A stretch of DNA of 64,000 nt from Chionis minor (GCA_013398295.1 VZSF01007788.1:1142240-1206239); one strand, 5' to 3'. Numbered from the stretch's first letter, positions 29,201 to 39,404 are shown. The notes: generated by a model from the letters alone, not told the origin. A program made the numbers and translations.

Positions 29201-32200
29201 TTGAGTAGTATAGTGGTAACTAAACGTAGCTTTTGTATTGCAACTTACTTTGCTTTTTAACTTAGACTTATTAGAAAGGGATTATTTCTCATTTCAAAGC
29301 TGCTTTGCAGAGTTTCCTTATTTTTTTCCCTGAAGATACTTACAATCTTCCAGGTCCTGTAGTGCTGACAGGGACATTTTCATTTTTTTTGTTTCACTCA
29401 GCCTTGGTTTTTCAAAGTCTTCAAAATAGCTCACATTTGCCTGGTTTATTTTACCAGGAGCCCAAGTGACTCTTCTTCTTCTCTTGGCCTTTAAAAAAAG
29501 TATTTATGGAAAAAGTGATACAACCAAAGCACTAAGAGTAGATTTTCCATTAGGCTACTTTTGTAACAGTACCAGCAGCTAACTAGACAGCGTTCTGCAC
29601 TTTCTTCAAAATTAAACTACAGCGTAACAATTTGAAAGCAAAAGTCTCTGCAGTCTGTTCACTGCGAGGCAACATTCAATTGATACTCACTCAGAAGTTA
29701 TTTTAGAAGTAAGAAAAAAAATATAAAACTAAGAAATATTTTGTGAAAATTGCCTATCAAACTTATTCTTCCTTATCAATATAACCCTACGTATTTAATA
29801 TTCTCTTTTGCAAAGTATTGCAGAGTTAAATAAGATCTAGAACAAGTGCTTACTTTAGCATTCTGTTTTGAGGAAAAGGAGGCAGAAGTCACCAGCATCT
29901 CAGTTAAGTTTCGTATCCTATCTTCTTGTACTTTTTGAAGAGAATTTTTTTCTTCCAACAGCTGGGCCAATTGATCTTTTTCCATTGCATGAATTTGAGT
30001 CTTCGAAGATACCTTCCATAAAAAGAATATTAATCAATCAAACTGACATTAAGAACACAAGAAAATCCTACAGAAGATACACAATACTAATATTTAAAAA
30101 AACCCACCCTACACACATAGATTCTCTGGAAGAGCTGTCTTTAATCTTTAACAATGAAATTGACAATTTAGTCTACAATTTACTTGCAGACTTAGTATTT
30201 AAAGGATTCAGAATGATTCAAAACTCGCCAAAACAATACAGCCTCAGATTTTTCTAGGGACAAAAAAAGCGCATTCTTGCAAGTGTAACATAGTTTAAGA
30301 TAACCTTCTCATGCTGCCAGAAGCCTGAAGCTCTTTGAGAGCTACGATTCAACTGCCAACAGCAAGCTACGCTAATGCATGTGGTTTCTTAAAATTAGAA
30401 GTACTGAAAATTTACTCTGTTGTAAAGCAACTGCATTACAGTAGCTAGTTTTTTTTCCCCACAACTTTACCATAAACTTACAATACTTCAGCGTAATTCA
30501 GAGTTGACATAGGATTTTCCAACCAACTCTTCCGTACTTAAGCACTTTCATCTCTACCTACTATCTCAGAAGATGGCAAACACACGTCTAGGTGCGAGTT
30601 TATATGGCAAGATAATTCTCTTTAAAAACAAAAGGTCAGTTATTTTTCCTTTAACTTTTCTTATTATTTGCAAAAAGCATGCATATTTTGATGCTTCAAT
30701 TCACCAAAACAGTATGGTCAGAATTGTGATTTTCCTGTGCTTTATCTTTTATGATCTACGCTCTAACAAGACTTGCAAGATTGCTCCTCAACTGATTTTT
30801 TTGGAGAAAGATGAACACGAGAGACTACGCCGTTTTGTGGGAAGCTACTGTTTTTCATTTCCTAAATGTATCTTCTGCCAGTGATATGGCGCAGTTGCAG
30901 CTTCTTGCAACTCAAAATGAAGTTAAACATCAGCAAGAAGGGAAAATACCAATTTAGCTGGAATCTTTAACTGACATTCAATAACTTTTATATTGCAATT
31001 CATTATTCCTTTTGATCTATGATACTATTAAGGTATGCTATAAGTCATGAAAAATTTCTATTTCTTAAATATGTTAACCTACAGAAAAAGCAAGCAATTC
31101 AGTTAGTTGATCTCAGTGTTAGCTTTCACAGAGGTATGCTGACTATCATCAGTTGTTCTAAACTTAATGTCACCCTTTCAATTTCTATTCTCTCAATAGA
31201 AATGACAGATATAACTTCAAAGTTTACCTATCCCCTCCAAATTTAACCAGTTTTGGTTTAAAACAATGTTTGCAAATAGCTATCAGTACTAAGGATAGAT
31301 TAACGTGAGTAGGTTTATTACATACTTCCTCCAGCTGCTTTTTCAAATCTAGAATTTCTTTGCGGTATCTCTTCAGAAGGGCATCATCGTCAAGTACTTC
31401 ATTGACTTTCGGGCTATTCTTCATTCTTTTGGCTGTATTGGCAAACTGCAAGAACATTCTCTCATGAGTCATAGTTAGAAGACTTACTCAAAAGACTTAC
31501 TCTGTCTCATATTCCCCAACAGAATTAAAGGGACAGTTTACCAGATGAAGAGCAATATATAATAAAGAACACAAATATTTACATTTGCTTGTATTTCATA
31601 CATTCTTCTGAGCTTTGAAAAGTTTTCTTTGCTTGATATTAATACCTAAGAAGTGAAGCCTAACATTGCAGCAAAAATATACCGAATTTATTTTACTTAA
31701 TAAAAAGCTCAAAAGATCACAAAAAAGGAACACAATCCTACCTAAAGAATACAGTTCATGAATAGTTCAATTACCCTCCTTTCTTGTAGGACCTGCCTAA
31801 CATCTTGTGTTACCAAAGACTTGTAGTTCTGTATTTGGAAAAGGCAAATTATAAAACACAGGTCATCTTCTGCCTGCAAGGTTTGCGAAGGAGCTTTGTT
31901 CCAGCTGCCAGAAAGCTCTAGTTAGACAACCTAGGACACGATAACAACTGGGAAAAGATGCTGTGTACAAACCAATGATTTCAAGTTCCAAGTCCACAGA
32001 GGACCTTTACAAGATTCAAGTGACTACAGATCCAGTGGATTACATTTTCCACCCCTCCAACCTGTCTACAATGAAGCCTTGAGGCAGAATAATGCTTGAA
32101 AACAGGGGAAAAAAATTATACCTGAAGAGTACTGAGTGTTTCATCAAAAGAAACAGGAGTAATTGTACAAATAATAACCGTCTTAGCATTTCCTCCAAGG

Positions 32201-35200
32201 GAGTTCTGCAGAATTCGAGTCAGCTTGCTGTCTCTGTAATTTATGAAGCTGATGAAAGAGGGAAGAAAAAAAAGAATTCATTTTTAATAGAAAAAACCCA
32301 CAGTAAATATCTTTTCTAGAGGTAATAGGTTATTTGAAATAGTTACATAGCTAAAATATGATTATACAGAAAGGATTTTAATTTCTTAGTTTATAAGTGA
32401 CTTATCTTAAAACAAGTATACAAACACAAGTGCTTACCCAGAAGGGTCATCACAAAGTTTTTTGATAACTTGCCCCAGAATGAACAAGCTCCGGTTTATA
32501 TTGCAGCCTTCTTTCAGTCGGACACCTAGATATCACACAGCAATATTTTTTTTTTAATTTAAAAAAATATTAAGATATAGTTTCCACCTGTCAAGTTTTT
32601 GTGCTTTGTTATGCTCAGATGGATTATCCAAGAGTTAAATCTCAAGTGCCACAATGCAGTATGACCCATCAGCAGCCAGTATCAAATCCTTTATTTTGAT
32701 TCATTTTGGCTATTATAAGACAGTAATCTATCACAAATGGACACCAGTAAACTTAATGTAGTAAGTAGCTGGGGCCATATGAACTTCAATTTTGTTTCCT
32801 GTTTAAATTTTGCAAATGCCCATATTTATAAGTATAACAAATAAGCCTTAGATACAACTTTTGGGTTAGTTATTCCTTGTAAGAGAGAATATTGACTTGA
32901 GTTCTTCTTAGATCACTTTTTTTTAAGTTAAAGGCATTTTTGTGCAGCTTCATGCTGTCACTGTTAACAATCAAGCTTCCTCTTAGCTGAAGAGCGAGCC
33001 ATCTATTCAGTCTCCACCTTTACATGAGTCCCTACAATTTTCTAACGGTTTCTTTACTACAGGTGAATGTTTACCAATTCATCTCCATTCTATTAGTTCA
33101 GTGCATGACTGTTGCTGAACCTGCTATTCTAGAAAAGCCATATTCCTATCTAATTGCACTTTACAGCATTTTTAGTATTTCCCTGAGTGGATCCTGCCCT
33201 ACCAAGGGAAAAAGGGGTTATTTATAAACAATAAGTAACGCAGTAACACATAGGTCAAATAATTTCCGTTCTATCATAGTCTCTCATGAGGGTTAATTAG
33301 GAGATGTGGTCATCAGGAGAGCCTCATTTAACACTTACCTTCAGATCCTGTTTGACTAGCTCTTTCACTGCCTGCCAGATCTACCAAGTTCTGCAAATTC
33401 ATTAAATATTTCACAGGTTAGTTCTGAGGCACTTAAGTTAATTCTAAATCTCTGCTAAGAATTTCATAAACTAAATTTACACTTAGAAAAAAAACCCCAA
33501 GAGGTCTGTCATTATTGGAAGTAATCCGTAGCTACTACACATACTAACCAATACTTTCAAGGTACATAAGGACATTGAATAAGTTTGTATAAGCTCTATT
33601 AATACCACCTAAAACAGTGTTTCAAACTTGCAGTGCAATTCCCCCTATCCCTTACCCATACAGTTTCTCAATACAGAAGTGTTAACTACAGATTCAAGCC
33701 ATATGAAGCTTCCTAGAATCACAGATCATCTGGTCCAATCTTTCATGGGAAAGAGAGCCTAGATGAGATCATTCAGCACCCTGTCCTGAATCAGCTTATG
33801 TCTCTCCTTGCCAGTTGTTGTGGGGATACGGAAAGGAAGAACTTAAATATCAGAGGGAAATCCTCACTATGAATCTGGTTCAAAGTCAGCTATAACTTTA
33901 TAGCATCCCATAATGATTTGCTTGAGCAAGTAGCAGTCACTTTAATTGGTTTCGGTTTCAGGAGGGTAAAATCCTGTACTAACTTCAACAAGCAACAACA
34001 GAACAAAAGGGCCAATAAATCTGTCTCCCCTGCTGCTAGTAGAGGTTACTATAAAGTCAGTTGGAACAGAGGCAAGACAGAAGGTGAGGAGTGGTGTAAG
34101 AAGAGTAGATTCCATAAGCTGGGAAAAGAAGCTGGCAGTAGGTTGCTCGGATACTGCATGAGCAGTCTTTACATTCAGATCACAGAACTTTTTCACAAGC
34201 AGCCAGAACAGAAAGCTCTTTCCACAATGCATGTGATTGACTTAATGTCAAGTCCCAACTCTGACTAAGAGTGCTCATGCAGATGTTCGCAAGCTCATAT
34301 TGATTTAATTCCTCCAGTTGATTTGGATTATTTTCTGAGAATTGAGGAAAGGCTGTACAGAGAAGGCTTCAGAAACCAGAACATTCCCCTAGAGATAAAC
34401 AGTGTACCCCCAGCTTTGGGTATTTCATATCCTAGTAACCCACTAAAGAGATGCTAAGCGGGGTTACTTTTGAAAAATATGAATCTTCTGGCCATTGCAG
34501 CTGTAGGCCACATGTTCTTTTAACAACAACAAGATTTGAGAACAAGAGAAACCTTAAGGTTACCCACTTTACAAGTTCTTTCACTGGGCTCATCAGTGGT
34601 CAGGGGCAATTTTAGGGGAAGCTTTGTTTAACAAAATGCACTCTGGCAGTAGCGCCTTATGCTCCTGGGAAGGAGCTAACGGTCCCCAATCCAACATGAA
34701 TTGTCCAGGAACTACTCCCATGTCAGAGTTCTCTTTGTTGAAAAGATACGCTCTAGATAACACCCCAGGAGTCTCCCTCTGTACAGATGATCAGAAACAT
34801 GATTTCTGCTTAAGAAGCAGCTGCTAGAAGTTAACAACAAAGCATGCTTGTAATGTCATTATAAAGTAACAGTCTCACAAACAAGCAGTAACAGTAAATT
34901 GCCTACTTAAACGCCTATTTAATAACTTCTTGGAGTACAGCTTACCAAGTGAGATACCATCACTGCTCCATCACAGTTTGCATTTGCGGGGTCACTTCGT
35001 TCTCTGCTTTCAATGATCTAGAGGAGGGTGCAATAAAGTTTTTGTCACTTCGAAAATAATAAAACCCCTCCTAATAGTGAAACAGTTTTTACCATTCTGA
35101 AGATAGTGTGAGAACGGCTGCTGTGTTCATTCATTTTGGTTTCTCCATAATGGCGATTTTCTGTCAAAAAAGTAATTTAGAATACTTCTGTTTATACTCT

Positions 35201-38200
35201 GTTAAACTGGAGATAACAGACAAAAAGCACAATTTTTAAACTATCTGAAAAACATTGATTTCTGAATCAGAGATACCCCCATGGTTCTAGATATACCCCA
35301 TTTATCAGCGCTTTTCTAAGATATCAGCTGACATTGACCAAACAACTTACTTTCTCCTTTTCTGATCCACTCCATAACTTGTTCTGGGGCAACCACCACC
35401 TCTTCAATCAGATCTTCTACATATGTATTTCTCTTAAGAACAAACACAGTAATAAGTTTTACTTAACCCTTAAACTCACTTCAATACATTACATTAACAT
35501 TACCAGCAATTACTGTGGTATTTATTCCAGTTTGCTTACTTCTTAAAAGGAAGCAATATCAGTTGAATGTCTTTTCACTCCAAACACAAGGAATGGGCAA
35601 AGTTTAGACTTTTATCAGAACTTTAGCCTAAAAGGCACAGGAATCAAACAACTGAGATCTAGAAAGCTCCCTAAAAATAAAACTGGTAAGGGAAATATCT
35701 TTCTGGACATTTTCTGAGGGAATGTAGGAATATATTTCTCAGTAAATGTCATAAGGCCATAATCATACAACTGATAGATCTCATTTCTTCCCAAATTCCA
35801 AAAGCATTGGTCATTTAGGGCATCAAAAGAAAAAAACACAAACCAAAACACCAAGAGACATGCAACCACAAGACACAAATCACCAATTTTATTTGCTACA
35901 AAACTTAATATAAAGAAACTGAAGATAGCATTAATATAGATTTATTTTCCCCTACTGATGATCTTACTGATTGTTACTCTACAATTACAGTAGAACAAAA
36001 ATGTATCTACTTTGTAGATGACATGAATATGGTATTAAAGTAACTCTATATACCCACTAAAAGCTTCTAACACATTGAGATAGAGGCTTATTATCATGTT
36101 TGTAGAAGTTTTATTAGTTAGACAATTCCCAAGTATTATCAAAGTTAAATAAAATATACTACCCTGGATAACTTAAGGGATTAAGTCTACTTTCACAATA
36201 TTTATAAAGATAAACCAGAAACAGCAAGCCCAACTTCACTGTTATTATTCTACTACATTCTACTACTTTCTGCTAATTCTGAAGACAGTAGCTACCCAAT
36301 TTGACACATAAAAGTTTGCAACTAGATGCCTCTGAAAGCCTTTTTTTTTTTTTTAAAAAAAACCTTCTTCCTTTACTCCAAGAAGATACAATACTTACAT
36401 TACATAACCTCCACTTACATTAACATCCTCACGAATTCCCAGAGGCTTCTTTTTCCTGATATCACAAAGCAAATCCGTAATGGTTTCATTGTAGATTTCC
36501 ATGTAAGAAACCCTTAGCAAGAATTCTCTCTCTGGAATCTAATGTTCAAAGGGGGGTAAAAAAATAAAAAAAATAACAAGACTAACCCATGAACACCTTT
36601 TAATGCAAGGTGTTAACCTTAACTCAAAGGTTTATGTTTGGATATCATTCCATAGATGTCTCTCCCCTCCATCCTCTTCACACGTTCGCATCTATCAACA
36701 CAGAATCATTTTTCTTCTATTCCACCTCCTTCCAGCTGCATTAACGGTATATCCCTTTTAGTAGGTTATAAAAGTAAGATAACTGCCTTGCAGAAGCATG
36801 ACAGCAGTTCTCCCACTTAAATGCCCTTTCCATATCTAATTTCCTCCTGCTTAGGCTCCTTCCTTTCTGTGTACTTAATCCTCTCTCTCTGCTTGCTCAG
36901 ATTTACTTTGCTGTGGATGCTTCTTTCCCTGCCTCGCTGGTAGATAATACTGGGGTGAGGAAAGGCTGCACAGTGCACTCAAGGACTACAGCACCATGCA
37001 AAGTTTTCTTGGCTTTAGTTACTTTTATACACCCCATAAGGTACCCTGCACCTCCGCAAAGGCGCAGTCACCATTTCACATAACTGATAATGATTACCTG
37101 AAGTCTTCAAGGCAGAAACAAATGCTCTGCTGCTGATGTTTTGGAAATCACTGTTTTAACTTACACCTTCTGCTTACTTCCTATTAGCATTGAGTAATTA
37201 GCCTATGATTCTTTTGAAAGCCTGAAATAAGTAAATTTAGTGTCATATTCTTCCCACTAAAAAAGTCTTTAAGAGTGTTAATTTTTTAAAGTTTTAAAAT
37301 AGCAGATTAGGCACAAAGCTTCACATTATCTTATCTACCACATTAATGAGTGAGCATCTATTTAGACTTGAAAACAAAGTTTAGTATATTTGTAAGTTTA
37401 ACAACACTCCTCAGTTTTGTTCCAACTAGTCGAGTACCATTATCTTTTTTTTAAAGTAGTCATCTTTGCAAGGCTAGCAAAGCAACTGCAACACATGGTC
37501 CAATAGAAATTTGTTTCATTCATAAGCTCTTCGGTACTACAATTAACTTTTATGTAACAATCACAAATATTACTAGCCCTTTCAGTCACTTCAGTTTAAT
37601 GGAATTGCTCACCTCACAAATAACTTTGAAAACATGTTGAATTGCCTTAGGGATAATGCCCACAGAATCTTCATTTCCCATCATTGTGTATGTCTTCCCT
37701 GAAGCAGTCTGTCCATAAGCGAAAATTGTGCCTAGAAAAATGATTAAGTTTTACTAATTACTTATGCAATATATTCCAAACAGGATTTAAACACAATTTT
37801 AAAACTTACCATTATAACCTTGCACTGCTGACTGTATAATTGGAACAGCTACACCTTCATATAACTGCTGAGTGTTGTCACTCGAATGAAAGACACGATC
37901 TTAAAAAAAAATATAATTAAAATAAAGCATTATATAGCAAGTCAAAAAACAAGCTGTTGTTACTCAGTATTGCTGACTTCAAATCCAATAAATGGGCATC
38001 AGATTGTCTGTAGGATAATTCAAATATAAAATGTAATTAATTGTGACACTACTAACTCAGGCTCTTTCTTATATAAAAGAAATATTAAACCCAGAACCAA
38101 AAGAGATACAATGAACAGACAACTGACAAGTCAAAAAAATCTAAGAATGATGGACACAGTTAAACAGTCATCCCATTTAATCATCAAAATAGTTATGGCT

Positions 38201-39231
38201 AGTTTACCCATGAGGATTATAAGCCTGACAAGACAGGCTACTTGTTAAACTCCTAGCTTGGAGCATGCTTTCATTGAACCTATAATTTGGGAAAATCTTT
38301 GTAATAACTACGTTCATATCAACGAGTAGAGTGGATCCGTAGGAAGAGACTCAAAGTGAGGCAGTCAATTACAAGGATCTAGCACCCACGTTAGGCACAT
38401 TTTGAGTTTGGGATCCCCTACCCCCTTCTCCCTAAATGCTCTGGACTAGACCTAGTCTAGTCCATTTGTAACTGGAATTTGTATGAAAATAATCCAGCTC
38501 CTGTGTTCCAGAATCACTCTACAGCATTAGCCAGAACAGAGGCAGCAATGACCCTCAGGAAGTTGACTTCAAAAGCATATTCCAGTTGTTACTGACTGGA
38601 AACGAAATCCTGTGTGTCCTAGGGGCACTCCTTCAAAATTATGAAGCTGGAAAAAGCATTCCCGGAAGCTGCAAAAAGCTAGGGTCGTTAGTGTCAATTG
38701 TTGAATTGAAGTAGTACAGCAACGAAGGTCCACGCAAGCATCAAAATAAAAATAACTGCTTTCATATTCTTACCATAACTGAATACTTTTGTACCATTCA
38801 CTTCGGAAATAGTATTATTTTCACTTTTCCAGTAGAGTGACACTTTATCTTCAAGATCATTTTCTCTAAAAGAAGAGATATCCTGTTAACCTTATTAGGC
38901 CAGGGCTTTGCTCCCGTAACACGGGCCTAGCCCCTTACCGCGACCCCGCCCCTCCCGAAGACCCTCGCCAGCCGCGTTCGTTCCGGCTCTCTCCTTCACC
39001 GCGGGGACGGACGCCGCACTGACGCCCCCCGTCTTCCCACCTCTTCGTCGGGCGGCAGCGGCGCTGCCCGGGGCGAGGCGGGAGGCAGAGCAACACCCAG
39101 GAAAGCCGAGGGGCCCGGAGGCCGCGGTCAGGCCGGGGGCGGGCGTGCGGCCCTCGGGCCCGCAGGGAGCCTCACCTGGCGATGAGCGGCCGCACGCGCA
39201 CGCAGACCGTCACGGCGCCCTCGTCCGCCAT
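2147..39231 (-). CDS. CENPE: CENPE, centromere-associated protein E (kinesin-7), complete, 44 coding exons
   Basis: Plus-end-directed kinetochore motor that moves chromosomes to the spindle equator and links kinetochores to microtubules in mitosis. I joined 44 exons by splice sites and reading phase; together they give 6,690 nt, or 2,229 residues plus stop. Motor: P-loop GQTASGKT at residues 86-93, switch I NEHSSRSH at 197-204, switch II DLAGSE at 237-242, YRDSKLT at 284-290. About residues 340-2100 are Glu/Lys/Leu/Gln-rich coiled coil. The C-terminus has the conserved [11 protein letters not shown] and FFDNSSL segments and ends in CVTQ, a CaaX box (human CENPE ends CKTQ and is farnesylated). 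Human CENPE is about 2,700 residues, so this protein has a shorter stalk. All introns are GT-AG except intron 20 (GC-AG) and perhaps intron 30. I chose the start because MADEGAV aligns with the family N-terminus. Individual exons follow. Confidence 0.97.
3149..3411 (-). CDS. CENPE: CENPE exon 43
   Basis: 263 nt, [20 protein letters not shown], then a Ser/Pro-rich basic tail, then [15 protein letters not shown]. The last block matches human FFDNSSLG. Confidence 0.95.
3853..4012 (-). CDS. CENPE: CENPE exon 42
   Basis: 160 nt containing [20 protein letters not shown], almost identical to human [20 protein letters not shown], then [10 protein letters not shown]. Confidence 0.96.
4587..4684 (-). 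CDS. CENPE: CENPE exon 41
   Basis: 98 nt, [20 protein letters not shown] then [13 protein letters not shown]. Human has LLRENLRRSQQAQDTSV at this position. Confidence 0.92.
5203..5315 (-). CDS. CENPE: CENPE exon 40
   Basis: 113 nt, [20 protein letters not shown] to SNSFDM plus two bases. Aligns with human GAKPYKEEIEDLKMKLVKID. Confidence 0.93.
5906..6109 (-). CDS. CENPE: CENPE exon 39
   Basis: 204 nt, 68 codons, [19 protein letters not shown] to TENHSLQ. Aligns with human TEKIRELENSLHEAKESAM and NKCLEKTKETIQVLQ. Confidence 0.92.
6756..6977 (-). CDS. CENPE: CENPE exon 38
   Basis: 222 nt, 74 codons, [19 protein letters not shown] to [10 protein letters not shown]. Coiled coil in the C-terminal third. 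A short human segment after this point has no clear counterpart here. Confidence 0.9.
8466..8675 (-). CDS. CENPE: CENPE exon 37
   Basis: 210 nt, 70 codons, [20 protein letters not shown] to [25 protein letters not shown] aligns with human NGIQKENDRICQVNNFF. Confidence 0.92.
9202..9411 (-). CDS. CENPE: CENPE exon 36
   Basis: 210 nt, 70 codons, [20 protein letters not shown] to [26 protein letters not shown] aligns with human NKFEMDFIDEVEKQKEL. Confidence 0.92.
10570..10782 (-). CDS. CENPE: CENPE exon 35
   Basis: 213 nt, 71 codons, [20 protein letters not shown] to LLNKLK. Aligns with human KELLKRYSEMDDHYECLNRLSL, near the start of the kinetochore-binding part. Confidence 0.92.
12290..12436 (-). 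CDS. CENPE: CENPE exon 34
   Basis: 147 nt, 49 codons, [20 protein letters not shown] to LKEITLKIK. Less conserved, but open, in phase and flanked by good splice sites (TTTTAG, GTAAAT). Confidence 0.85.
12519..12719 (-). CDS. CENPE: CENPE exon 33
   Basis: 201 nt, 67 codons, [19 protein letters not shown] to QKNHDM. Includes [20 protein letters not shown]. Donor GTTGGT is weak but in phase. Confidence 0.88.
13621..13758 (-). CDS. CENPE: CENPE exon 32
   Basis: 138 nt, 46 codons, [18 protein letters not shown] to LEDSLTNK. The donor GTTTTA is weak, but phase and acceptor fit. Confidence 0.85.
14762..14818. repeat. AT-rich dinucleotide tract in CENPE intron 31
   Basis: TATACATATATTATATGTAT and related TA/TATG units, able to form a small hairpin. 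Lies just outside exon 31. Confidence 0.6.
14832..15053 (-). CDS. CENPE: CENPE exon 31 (222-nt repeat module)
   Basis: 222 nt, 74 codons, [19 protein letters not shown] to INLQESVDK. Contains [20 protein letters not shown], close to human LIQEKNELQQMLESVIAEK. Confidence 0.94.
15263..15421 (-). CDS. CENPE: CENPE exon 30 (159-nt module; donor ambiguous)
   Basis: 159 nt, 53 codons, [18 protein letters not shown] to [10 protein letters not shown]. The donor is either GCGAGT right after AAG (exon length as given) or GTAATA nine bases later, adding Ala-Ser-Thr in frame. I prefer the first because it keeps the 159-nt module length. Confidence 0.85.
16588..16809 (-). CDS. CENPE: CENPE exon 29 (222-nt repeat module)
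   Basis: 222 nt, 74 codons, [19 protein letters not shown] to DCEESKER. Same length as exon 31, with matching [12 protein letters not shown] and [12 protein letters not shown] blocks. Confidence 0.93.
17704..17862 (-). CDS. CENPE: CENPE exon 28 (159-nt repeat module)
   Basis: 159 nt, 53 codons. Contains [20 protein letters not shown], then [15 protein letters not shown] and DELQQK. The human protein carries this module several times. Confidence 0.94.
17979..18260 (-). CDS. CENPE: CENPE exon 27
   Basis: 282 nt, 94 codons, [20 protein letters not shown] to [11 protein letters not shown]. The end matches the human module ending LRETITR or IRETLAK. Confidence 0.92.
19018..19224 (-). CDS. CENPE: CENPE exon 26
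   Basis: 207 nt, 69 codons, [20 protein letters not shown] to GEGTS. It has the EEIKxITxERDQL core shared with exons 24, 29 and 31. Confidence 0.92.
20108..20266 (-). CDS. CENPE: CENPE exon 25 (159-nt repeat module)
   Basis: 159 nt, 53 codons. Contains [20 protein letters not shown] and ISEKESQIL. Same length and pattern as exon 28, and part of the internal repeat series. Confidence 0.93.
20473..20784 (-). CDS. CENPE: CENPE exon 24
   Basis: 312 nt, 104 codons. [19 protein letters not shown], then [19 protein letters not shown] and [13 protein letters not shown], the recurring CENPE repeat vocabulary. Confidence 0.93.
21580..21894 (-). CDS. CENPE: CENPE exon 23
   Basis: 315 nt, 105 codons, residues 793-897, all coiled coil. 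[20 protein letters not shown] aligns with human LLEEIGKTKDDLATTQSNY. This is the largest CENPE exon. Confidence 0.94.
22908..23062 (-). CDS. CENPE: CENPE exon 22
   Basis: 155 nt, [19 protein letters not shown] to [19 protein letters not shown]. Human has LLSELKSLPSEVERLRKE at this point. Confidence 0.92.
23554..23731 (-). CDS. CENPE: CENPE exon 21
   Basis: 178 nt, [20 protein letters not shown] to [11 protein letters not shown]. The match to human QMENDIQLYQSQLEA and LTSLIDGKVPKD fixes frame and both boundaries. Confidence 0.93.
24316..24450 (-). CDS. CENPE: CENPE exon 20 (followed by a GC donor)
   Basis: 135 nt, 45 codons, [19 protein letters not shown] through LEMKEKM, matching human LELKEKM. 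Immediately after ATG the intron begins GCAAGT. Nearby GT dinucleotides would break the phase with exon 21. Confidence 0.92.
24747..24869 (-). CDS. CENPE: CENPE exon 19
   Basis: 123 nt, 41 codons of coiled coil, [20 protein letters not shown] to DTRLSV. Donor GTAAAT. Confidence 0.9.
25140..25214 (-). CDS. CENPE: CENPE exon 18
   Basis: 75 nt, [14 protein letters not shown] then [10 protein letters not shown], matching human QLIHEISNLKNLVKHAEVYN. It follows the longest intron noted here (25215-27357), which holds nothing I recognise. Confidence 0.93.
27358..27525 (-). CDS. CENPE: CENPE exon 17
   Basis: 168 nt, residues 515-570. [20 protein letters not shown] then [16 protein letters not shown], matching human DEFEALERKTKKDQE. 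Confidence 0.93.
27608..27664 (-). CDS. CENPE: CENPE exon 16
   Basis: 57 nt, 19 codons, [19 protein letters not shown], with good acceptor and GTAAGT donor. Human isoforms may skip an equivalent exon; phase is kept if it is skipped. Confidence 0.85.
27976..28070 (-). CDS. CENPE: CENPE exon 15
   Basis: 95 nt giving 32 codons with the carried base, STLENFEHD through [12 protein letters not shown]. Corresponds to the human SEIEWNPATK region. Confidence 0.85.
29344..29488 (-). CDS. CENPE: CENPE exon 14
   Basis: 145 nt, beginning [15 protein letters not shown]. The basic cluster and VTW match the human KRKRRVTWCLGKIN. It ends one base into a codon completed by exon 15. Confidence 0.92.
29854..30012 (-). 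CDS. CENPE: CENPE exon 13
   Basis: 159 nt, residues 363-415. [19 protein letters not shown] is near-identical to the human segment. Donor GTAAGC. Confidence 0.94.
31326..31445 (-). CDS. CENPE: CENPE exon 12 (end of motor, neck)
   Basis: 120 nt, residues 323-362. [17 protein letters not shown] closes the motor core and neck linker. [18 protein letters not shown] then begins the coiled coil. Confidence 0.95.
32122..32248 (-). CDS. CENPE: CENPE exon 11
   Basis: 127 nt containing [19 protein letters not shown] and then [23 protein letters not shown] is the microtubule-facing loop 12 motif. Confidence 0.95.
32438..32525 (-). CDS. CENPE: CENPE exon 10
   Basis: 88 nt, [18 protein letters not shown] through [14 protein letters not shown] is the conserved start of kinesin helix alpha-4. 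Confidence 0.95.
33339..33390 (-). CDS. CENPE: CENPE exon 9 (switch II)
   Basis: 52 nt reading [23 protein letters not shown] is the kinesin switch II motif, residues 237-242. Confidence 0.95.
33711..33810 (+). mobile_element. Possible interspersed repeat fragment in CENPE intron 8
   Basis: TAGAATCACAGATCATCTGG, then CCAATC, and AGCACCCTGTCCTG resemble tails of common avian interspersed repeats (AATCACAGAATCAT type). Short and diverged; family uncertain. Confidence 0.35.
34946..35017 (-). CDS. CENPE: CENPE exon 8
   Basis: 72 nt, 24 codons, [10 protein letters not shown] through VMVSHL. It leads directly into the switch II strand. Confidence 0.92.
35093..35160 (-). CDS. CENPE: CENPE exon 7 (switch I)
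   Basis: 68 nt containing [13 protein letters not shown]. NxxSSRSH is kinesin switch I, which senses the ATP gamma-phosphate. Confidence 0.94.
35351..35432 (-). CDS. CENPE: CENPE exon 6
   Basis: 82 nt reading [14 protein letters not shown] to IRKGE. The acceptor is a tandem AGAG. I took the upstream AG because it keeps Arg before NTYVEDL, as in the family. Confidence 0.9.
36419..36538 (-). CDS. CENPE: CENPE exon 5
   Basis: 120 nt, 40 codons. Contains [19 protein letters not shown], the conserved kinesin SYxEIYNE segment. Confidence 0.95.
37613..37731 (-). CDS. CENPE: CENPE exon 4 (P-loop)
   Basis: 119 nt containing [27 protein letters not shown] (residues 86-93) is the ATP-binding P-loop of kinesins, fully intact here. 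Confidence 0.96.
37810..37899 (-). CDS. CENPE: CENPE exon 3
   Basis: 90 nt of motor domain, DRVFHSS through VQGYN. This matches the kinesin FDRVF and QGYNG landmarks before the P-loop. Confidence 0.93.
38774..38865 (-). CDS. CENPE: CENPE exon 2
   Basis: 92 nt of motor domain, reading [17 protein letters not shown] and on to VFSY. Pyrimidine-rich acceptor ending TTTTAG, donor GTAAGA. Confidence 0.92.
39176..39231 (-). CDS. CENPE: CENPE exon 1 (start codon)
   Basis: Residues 1-18 plus two bases. Starts [16 protein letters not shown], the kinesin beta-1 strand (VRVRP). Donor GTGAGG follows. Confidence 0.95.
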
Positions 39232-39322
39232 CCCCGCCACAACCCCGGCACGCGCCGCCTGTGAAAGGGAAGCGCCCGCCCGCAGCCGAGCGAGCAGCGC
39301 AGCGACCTAACCGCCACCCGCG

Positions 39323-39354
39323 TTTGAACTTCTCCCGAGGCCGCTCCCCATTGG
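39323..39354 (-). promoter_or_regulatory. CENPE proximal promoter: CHR (TTTGAA) and CCAAT box
   Basis: TTTGAA (plus-strand 39323-39328, next to CGCG) lies about 92 bp upstream of the CENPE ATG. An inverted CCAAT (ATTGG, 39350-39354) lies about 22 bp further out. CHR plus CCAAT is the known arrangement in G2/M genes bound by DREAM/MuvB and NF-Y, which fits CENPE expression in G2/M. No TATA box is visible. The call rests on motif and position only. Confidence 0.55.
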
Positions 39355-39404
39355 CCGGCACAGGGCAGGCGTCGCGGCGGAGCGTACCACGCGCCAACAG
39401 CTGG

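Noticed and set aside
38443..38463. 8-bp inverted repeat GGACTAGA / TCTAGTCC
   Set aside because: A short hairpin in an intron, likely chance; no terminator or RNA context.
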